64,000 nucleotides of DNA from contig NC_064038.1 of the NCBI RefSeq assembly GCF_932526225.1, forward strand, positions 14,927,474-14,991,473, in the 5' to 3' direction. Of the stretch, positions 59,510-64,000 are shown piece by piece; within the stretch, counting starts at the first letter, position 1, and each line of letters opens with the position of its first letter. Below the pieces are notes generated by a model, which was given only the letters and a program-made list of their open reading frames with translations, did not search any database and was not told where the DNA came from. Origin of the DNA: Nematostella vectensis (lineage: Eukaryota > Cnidaria > Anthozoa > Actiniaria > Edwardsiidae). The position numbers and the translations under genes are program-made.

Positions 59510-60022
59510 AACATTAGGGGACTCCCCAGGGCTAGGTTCATTTTGTGAAAAAGTTTGAGGGTGGAGGGGGGGGGACTCCCCTGGGCTGGATTCGGTGTGT
59601 GAAAGAACTCCCGGGCACTCCAGAGGGCTAGATTCAGCTGGTGAAAGAACTTTTTTTGGGGGGGGGGGGGGGGGGGGGGGGGGGATTTTCCAGACCAGAA
59701 TTTTCCAGGTGGGGGGGGGGGGGGGGGGAGGGGGGGGGAGGGGGGGGGGGGGGGGGACAGAACAAGGTTAAGTGGGCGAAATTTCTGAAGGGGATTCTCC
59801 GGGGCAAGGTTCTGCGGGCAAAGGAACTGTATTGACTTTCTCTGAAGTAACCTCGGCTTGTGCTTCTGCCTCCTGCTCTTCTGGTTCAGCAGCAGGAGCT
59901 TGGTGCTCTTCCGGAGAAGCTAGTATTCGGCAGCTAGCAGGCTTTCTTTTGCCTTTGCCTTGCCAGCAAAGTTGGCTTTTTCGGCTACCATAACTGCGTC
60001 CAATAAATGACACAACCCGCAA
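59510..60022 (-). pseudogene. Decayed duplicate of part of the neighbouring large exon, expanded with poly-G
   Basis: Read on the minus strand, 59,768-60,022 encodes SCRILASPEEHQAPAAEPEE and ends in a PCPGESP-type repeat. It matches, in protein and in DNA, the LLPAEYLVAPPEEQPAPAAE stretch of the intact exon near 62,300-62,360. From 59,510 to 59,650 the same strand gives repeated SPGESP / LSPAESSP units like those near 62,240-62,300. Long runs of G interrupt the copy (59,658-59,757). There is no usable start or stop, so it is a non-functional ectopic duplication or the remains of a formerly longer repeat region. Confidence 0.7.
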
Positions 60023-60029
60023 ATAAGAG

Positions 60030-60583
60030 GTAATCTTTATTCATTTATAAGCAACATTTCCAACTGGTTTTATCTGGTTTAAATACTTTAGTCATCTCAA
60101 AAATGTTTCTCTCACTATCAAAATTTACAAATACGTCTACAGATTCACTTTATACAAAATAAACGGATCTGGGTCAAAACCCAGTTGAAAATGTTACAAA
60201 TGTCAATTACATGAACGTCTGAAGAAATAAAATGGTACCATTCGACACGTAAAATTCATACGCCGAACGTCCGCCTCATAACAGTTCTGCATGACCTAAC
60301 GGACTCTACTTGTTTGAGCTGTGTTTTTCAAACAAACTGTCAGCTGTTTTGAATACTACAAGTACCACTTTTTTAACATTGACAAATATGGAAAAAAAAA
60401 AACGTGACACATTTTTGTCAATAATTGACAATAGCTTATAATATTCCTGTTCCTGCATTTTTTTATACACAACACTTATAAGTTCAGTCTAAACATCTAC
60501 CAATCATGATTTGAGTCTTTTAAAGTATTTTGTTTTTAAGTCATTTGTAAATGGTCGTAAAGAAATATCTTATTTTAACAAGT
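60030..60583 (-). other. Probable 3' UTR and polyadenylation site of the 60.6-63.5 kb gene
   Basis: The AT-rich sequence after the stop codon has no long frame. The minus strand carries AATAAAGATTACC at about 60,030-60,042, a canonical polyadenylation signal, which would make a 3' UTR of about 550 bases. The decayed coding duplicate begins immediately beyond it. Confidence 0.45.
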
Positions 60584-63530
60584 TCAATCCACAGATACTT
60601 CGTGCGTGACCGTCTCGGTTGTGACGACAGTGCGCTCTTCTCCATCTGCCACAGTCACACACTCTTGCGTGACGGTCGTCTTTGTCACACCATCCTCAGT
60701 GGTTTCAGTAAAAGAGCTGGTACGAGTTTCTTCGGAGGTTTTTTGCAAAGGGGCTTCCTGTGGTTCCTGTGCATGAGACAAATCAGCATCGTTGACAGCT
60801 GGTGGGTGGGGTTCCTGTAGTTCTTCCGGAGATACCGCTGTTTCGCTGACAGGTGGCGCAGACGGATCTTGTGTGGGTGCTTTTTCCGCTTCATTTTTCT
60901 TCTCTCCAGTTTTCTTAGGACTCGATGGTCTACCCTTAGGCGGGGATGTTGGACGCGCAGATCCTGGTTTCGTCTTTGTGGCCATTGTAGCAGGTTTACC
61001 GGGTTTGCCATCTTTGGCGTCCATCGGCCTCTTTGTGATGGTCGTTTTTGGTGGATGAGCCGGCGTCTTGGTTTCTCCAACGGTTTTAGGAACGCCTGCC
61101 ACACTGGTCGTCTTCTTAACCATAGTCGTCTTCGAAGTTGCATCACCATTTTTGGTCTCTGTGGTTTTTGTCACCCTAGTTGTCTTTGCCGGAGACGCGC
61201 CCTTGGTCACGGTGGTGGTCTTACTTGTCATCCTTGTCGCAGCACCAGTAGCCTTGGGCTTGATTTCGATTTGGGGTTTGCCGTCTACATGGTCAGCGGT
61301 GGTCTTAGCATGCGCAGACTTGGGATGTGCACCTACAGCGCTTGTTGGCTTGGGTTTAGCCGCTGAGCTTGCAGGTCTTGTCTTACTGGCGTTCGTTGTG
61401 GTAGCAGGCTTTGTTTGTTTTTTGTCATCAGTTGCTGGCTTGGTACTTGATGTGGCTGGCTTTTTTGTAGTGCTTGCAGGACGAGTCGTCGTTTTGGCTG
61501 AACTTGGTTTTAAAGAATCTGGTTTAGCTGCTCCATTGGCGGGTCTGCCGGCTTGAGCGCTTGCTGGTCTCTTTGCGGATGCTAGAGGTCGCGCCTGACT
61601 CGGTTTAGCTGCTACTGTGCCGTTGTTGCTTGCAGGCCCAGACGGGGTAGATTTGGATGCTGGCCTTGTATTAGCTTGTGATTTGGCTGCAGCACTTTTC
61701 GGACGTTCGGGTTTATTTTCCTCTGCTTTCTTCTGCAAGGCCGGTCTACTAGCAGGTGTTCTGGAAGGTGGTTCCCCTGTTTTAGCCGATAACGTACCAG
61801 ATTTTGTCGATCCGGGTTTTGCCGCTGAAGGTACTGATTTTGTAGAGGCAGCTCCTGTTTTAGCAGGTACAGCTTCAGGCTTCGCAGATGTAGCACCCGG
61901 TTTTGCTGTTGCAGCTCCAGGTTTTGCCGACGTGCCTGGTTTGGTGGACGATGAACCTGGTTTTGCAGATTTAGGATTCTTTGCATGCGTGGCCTTAGTA
62001 GCCGAGGTTTTGCTCGGAGATTTTCCTTTTGTTGTTGCTGATGCCGCTGCAACAGCAGCTCCAGTGGTTGCAACAGCTGTTGCTGTTACCGCTGCCGCAG
62101 CTACTGCCTCTTTTAACTTGTGCTCGTCAGCTGGCTCTCCACTCCTCTCAGATTCCGGCTTGGCCTCGTCTTCGACAGCATTGGGGGCAGCTTCCAAAGG
62201 AGGAGCAATCTCTGTTGATAGATCAGCTTCTGGGTGGGGAGATTCCCCAGGGCTAGGATCGGTAGGCGAAAGAACAGATGGGGACCCCCCAGGGCTAGGT
62301 TCAAGTTCAGCAGCAGGAGCTGGCTGCTCTTCAGGAGGAGCTACTAAGTATTCGGCAGGTAGCAGACTTTCAGGTGTTTGATTTTGGTCAACCCTTGACT
62401 CCGGCTGAGCTTTAACTGGCACTTCCTCTTGAGTAGAGTCGATGTGAACACTTTGGCCAGGAAGAGTTTCTTTATTAGGCGATTCTACAGATACATCAGC
62501 TTGCACTTCCTCTGGGCTAGATGCGATAACTTTACTTTGGGCAGCCTCTTCGTCTAAGGTTGACTGGATAGCATCGCTTTGAACTGGCATAACTTCTTCC
62601 TTGTGAGATTCTACCAGATCCTCTGCCGGAGCTTCGTCAGAGGTAGACTCAACAATATCACTTTGGACAGGCTTAACCTCAGCACTAGGTGACTCTGTGG
62701 GGACATCAGTGGGAACTTCCTCAACGGTAGACTCGATTTGATTACTCTGTACAGGAGAGGTTTCCTCACCAGCAGCTTCTACATGCCCAACAGCTTGTGC
62801 TTCCAAAGACTCACCCTCGACAGGTGTTTCTTCACTGGTTGGTTCAGCAATATCCACTTCCGGGGCTTCACCTTGAGGTACACTCTCTGTACCTTCCGAC
62901 TCGGCCTTTCCCTCCTGGGATTCTATAATCAAAAATGAATCTATATTTGGATCACCACTTGAAAGTGCAACTTCGGCACTAGAAGGCTCCTGATCGGCTT
63001 CAACTTGGGAGCTTTCTGTTGCTAAACTTTCTTCAGGTTTAGTTGAATAAAATTCAGGTTGTAGTGGATCAAACATTGCCACATTAGTTTCTTGAGGCAC
63101 ATCTTGATCAGCAACACTGTCCGATTTACTAGCAGGTAAATCGATAGGTGATGTATCGTCTGGCGTGGAGGTAGGCTGAAGAACTGCTTGCAATTGCCCG
63201 TTTTGTGTCTCCCCCATCCCATTCATCTCCCCGTTCCATTGATCAGCCATTTTGCCTTGATTACTTTCTATCGAGTTGTCTCGGGATAATTTGCGGTCTT
63301 TACGTAGAACCCCTTTGTCAAAGCGAGACTTCAACTGAAAGAAAGTTTTACTAGTAAATGAAGGCGAGCTCTTGGAAGTTAGATTTGATTCGATTTTCCT
63401 GATAGCGTCAGAGATGTCTTTTTCGTCTTTTTCTGTTACCGAGAATTTTTTCCTCACACGGTCCCTCAATGTATAAGGATCAGAAGAACTGTCTATTCGT
63501 TCTCCTTTGCTTAGCACCACAGGAGAATCT
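60584..63530 (-). CDS. Large last exon of an acidic/basic low-complexity cytoskeletal-like protein
   Basis: One uninterrupted frame follows acceptor TTTTGCTGTTGCAG at 63,530 (phase 1) and ends in TGA at 60,584, giving about 980 residues. The frame continues a few codons upstream, but the acceptor is a better start. The first 100 residues are ordinary and charged (RVRRKKF- and ISDAIRKIESN-like). A Glu/Ser/Pro-rich acidic half follows, with degenerate repeats around EV.PVQSD.I.ST. Next comes an Ala/Thr hydrophobic patch (AAAAVTATAVATTGAAVAAA). The long basic Lys/Ala/Pro/Thr tail has AKPG, TKPA and RPAS repeats, then a Thr/Val-rich end (TKTTVTQE, VVTTETVTHEVSVD). The composition resembles neurofilament-H or microtubule-associated tails, but no family is certain. 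Earlier exons lie beyond the right edge. Confidence 0.8.
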
Positions 63531-63577
63531 GCAACAGCAAAAGAGATGTAAGGATACTCCCATGAAATTGAACCCAT

Positions 63578-64000
63578 AATAAAAGGATAAGATGTGCATC
63601 ATTAGGTGAGTAGAGATTCAGAATAAAAAGGGGGATCACAGCCTCAGTGTTGATAAGACCACTCCCTCCATGGATATCACCATAGGAACAAATCTCACAG
63701 TGATGGCAGGTACGGACGTGGTCGTCAGATGTCCTGTGAAGACTAGGCCCGAGCCGGGTCTGTCGTGGCGCATCCGTGGCCTACTTCTTCCAAAATAAGG
63801 CTATTCATGAAAATTGTGAGCTCCAAGAGTTAAAAGCAAGTTGATTCTTGAAATCCTTTGACAACAGGTTAATATTTTACCTGGCTTGTTGCTAGTACAT
63901 ATTTAATATATTGTAGTTTGTTTAGTACTTATAAAGTGCATCCTCATATTGAAAAGTGATAGATATTGCAACTAGCTAAGAATGACAGTTTTATAGTTTG
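63578..64000. other. Intron upstream of the large exon
   Basis: No further exon recognised before the window edge. Confidence 0.35.

Noticed and set aside
60792-62381. Plus-strand frames of 88-254 codons opposite the large exon
   Set aside because: Antisense shadows of the repetitive, stop-poor coding exon.
1-64000. tRNA, rRNA or bacterial-type regulatory sites
   Set aside because: No cloverleaf, rRNA-like block or operon structure was noticed on either strand; a covariance search was not possible.

Overview
This window is eukaryotic, AT-rich and crowded with repeats. It most likely comes from an anthozoan cnidarian such as a sea anemone. The reasons are small GT-AG exons, a secreted protein combining MAM, C-type lectin, F-type lectin and PA14 modules, Penelope-like and Ty3/gypsy retroelements, many MITEs, and repeat-borne genes of the kind scattered through cnidarian genomes. 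The species is inferred from memory of such genomes and was not tested. There are no operons, bacterial ribosome binding sites, rRNAs, tRNAs or CRISPR arrays.

The main result is a minus-strand host gene running from 33,176 off the left edge. Ten exons were assembled by hand. The splice sites are GT-AG, every junction keeps frame, and domains continue smoothly across junctions: signal peptide (33,116-33,176), MAM over three exons (32,680-32,808; 28,051-28,301; 16,674-16,761), an unassigned module (15,210-15,575), a C-type lectin-like domain (13,709-14,110), an F-type lectin domain over two exons (8,640-8,746; 7,956-8,235) and PA14 over two exons (6,289-6,497; 3,883-4,049). That is 686 codons plus two bases; the rest of PA14 and the C-terminus were not found. 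Both lectin modules have lost visible sugar-binding residues.

The introns hold most of the mobile DNA. Intron 3 (16,762-28,050) contains a visibly GC-rich, virus-like cassette of four protein genes (about 23,240-26,435) with a repeated non-coding tail. Two of the four genes are frameshifted and two are intact. Intron 6 holds a 4.1-kb foldback element with arms of about 880 bp around a C-rich minisatellite. Intron 8 holds a perfect hairpin with 76-bp arms that carries a complete hammerhead-ribozyme core on the plus strand. MITEs lie at 2,825-3,553, 4,095-4,495, 14,691-14,998 and 16,041-16,522.

Right of 33.2 kb lie a possible one-exon membrane protein (33,682-34,302), a tandem array of 1.7-kb units (36.75-43.64 kb), a deleted Ty3/gypsy element (47.5-50.8 kb), a dead repeat gene interrupted by a MITE (52.2-53.5 kb), 15-bp and 66-bp satellites (54.6-55.8 kb), and a 5'-truncated Penelope-like element with target-site duplications (55.8-58.6 kb). 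The right edge holds the large last exon of a minus-strand gene for an acidic then Lys/Ala/Pro/Thr-rich protein (60,584-63,530). A decayed duplicate of part of that exon lies just downstream at 59.5-60.0 kb.
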